Shown here piece by piece: positions 32,046 to 32,183 of a stretch of 32,183 nt of DNA. Position numbers and translations under genes: made by a program. This DNA comes from Cupriavidus sp. IDO. GTDB lineage: Bacteria > Pseudomonadota > Gammaproteobacteria > Burkholderiales > Burkholderiaceae. The stretch covers positions 1 through 32,183 of the forward strand of contig NZ_JWMA01000046.1 in assembly GCF_000812465.1 (NCBI RefSeq). The letters are read 5' to 3'. The notes below the pieces were generated by a model that saw nothing but the letters and a program-made list of their open reading frames with translations, had not been told where the DNA came from and made no database searches. How positions within the stretch are numbered: position 1 is the stretch's first letter; the number at the start of each line of letters is the position of its first letter.

Positions 32046-32183
32046 GGTTCATCGCCGATCTGCGAAGTGAGTGAGGGTCTCAAAACGACCCCTATGCTCA
32101 GGTCACAACTATGTGTAGGTCGCGGTGGAGCGTATGGTCGAGTCCGCCGGCGGCGCGGGTTTTGGGATGGTTAATCATTGCAA

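Noticed and set aside
31923..32174. 83-aa plus-strand open frame at the window end
   Set aside because: It reads through the strong intrinsic terminator and has no ribosome site or recognisable sequence.

Overview
The window looks like a chromosomal catabolic region of a high-GC betaproteobacterium, most plausibly Burkholderiales of the Cupriavidus/Ralstonia type. This rests on the high GC content, strong AAGGAG-type ribosome sites, the paralogue-rich acyl-CoA gene content and a GC-rich hairpin repeat between genes. The genus is inferred, not proven. I find 24 protein genes. I saw no tRNA, rRNA, CRISPR array, transposase or phage gene.

Layout. (1) 133-5467, minus strand: an operon-like run reading enoyl-CoA hydratase/isomerase, SCP2-type thiolase, acyl-CoA dehydrogenase, alpha-methylacyl-CoA racemase-like protein, and a second copy of the first hydratase/isomerase. 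(2) 5713-7315, plus strand: a crotonase-fold protein and a short-chain dehydrogenase. (3) 7409-11445, minus strand: an AAHS-type MFS transporter and two exported DUF1254/DUF1214 proteins. (4) 11660-17139, plus strand: a third exported DUF1254/DUF1214 protein, an enoyl-CoA hydratase, a flavodoxin-fold quinone reductase and a large exported alkyl sulfatase. (5) 17275-21051, minus strand: enoyl-CoA hydratase, unusual thiolase and acyl-CoA ligase, divergent from (6) a MalT/LuxR-type ATP-binding regulator at 21323-24043. (7) 24225-30098, minus strand: aldehyde dehydrogenase, a shortened AMP-binding protein, two acyl-CoA dehydrogenases and a MaoC hydratase. (8) 30338-31915, plus strand: a second acyl-CoA ligase, paralogous to the one in (5), ending at a clear intrinsic terminator.

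Taken together the genes supply nearly every step for activating and beta-oxidising an unusual, probably branched or ring-bearing, carboxylic acid: ligases (3, one damaged), acyl-CoA dehydrogenases (3), hydratases/isomerases (5 crotonase-type and 1 MaoC), an SDR that could be the 3-hydroxyacyl-CoA dehydrogenase, thiolases (2), and a 2-methylacyl-CoA epimerase. The exported alkyl sulfatase could release an alcohol from a sulfate ester, and the aldehyde dehydrogenase could carry it to the acid. An alcohol dehydrogenase is not seen. The three exported DUF1254 proteins are of unknown function and are the least explained part. The substrate cannot be read from sequence alone.

Non-coding structure: a 26-38 nt near-perfect palindrome occurs four times, always at the 3' end of a gene or between convergent genes. 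Several other hairpins sit at gene ends, and a 20-nt exact repeat occurs upstream of two plus-strand genes in block 4.
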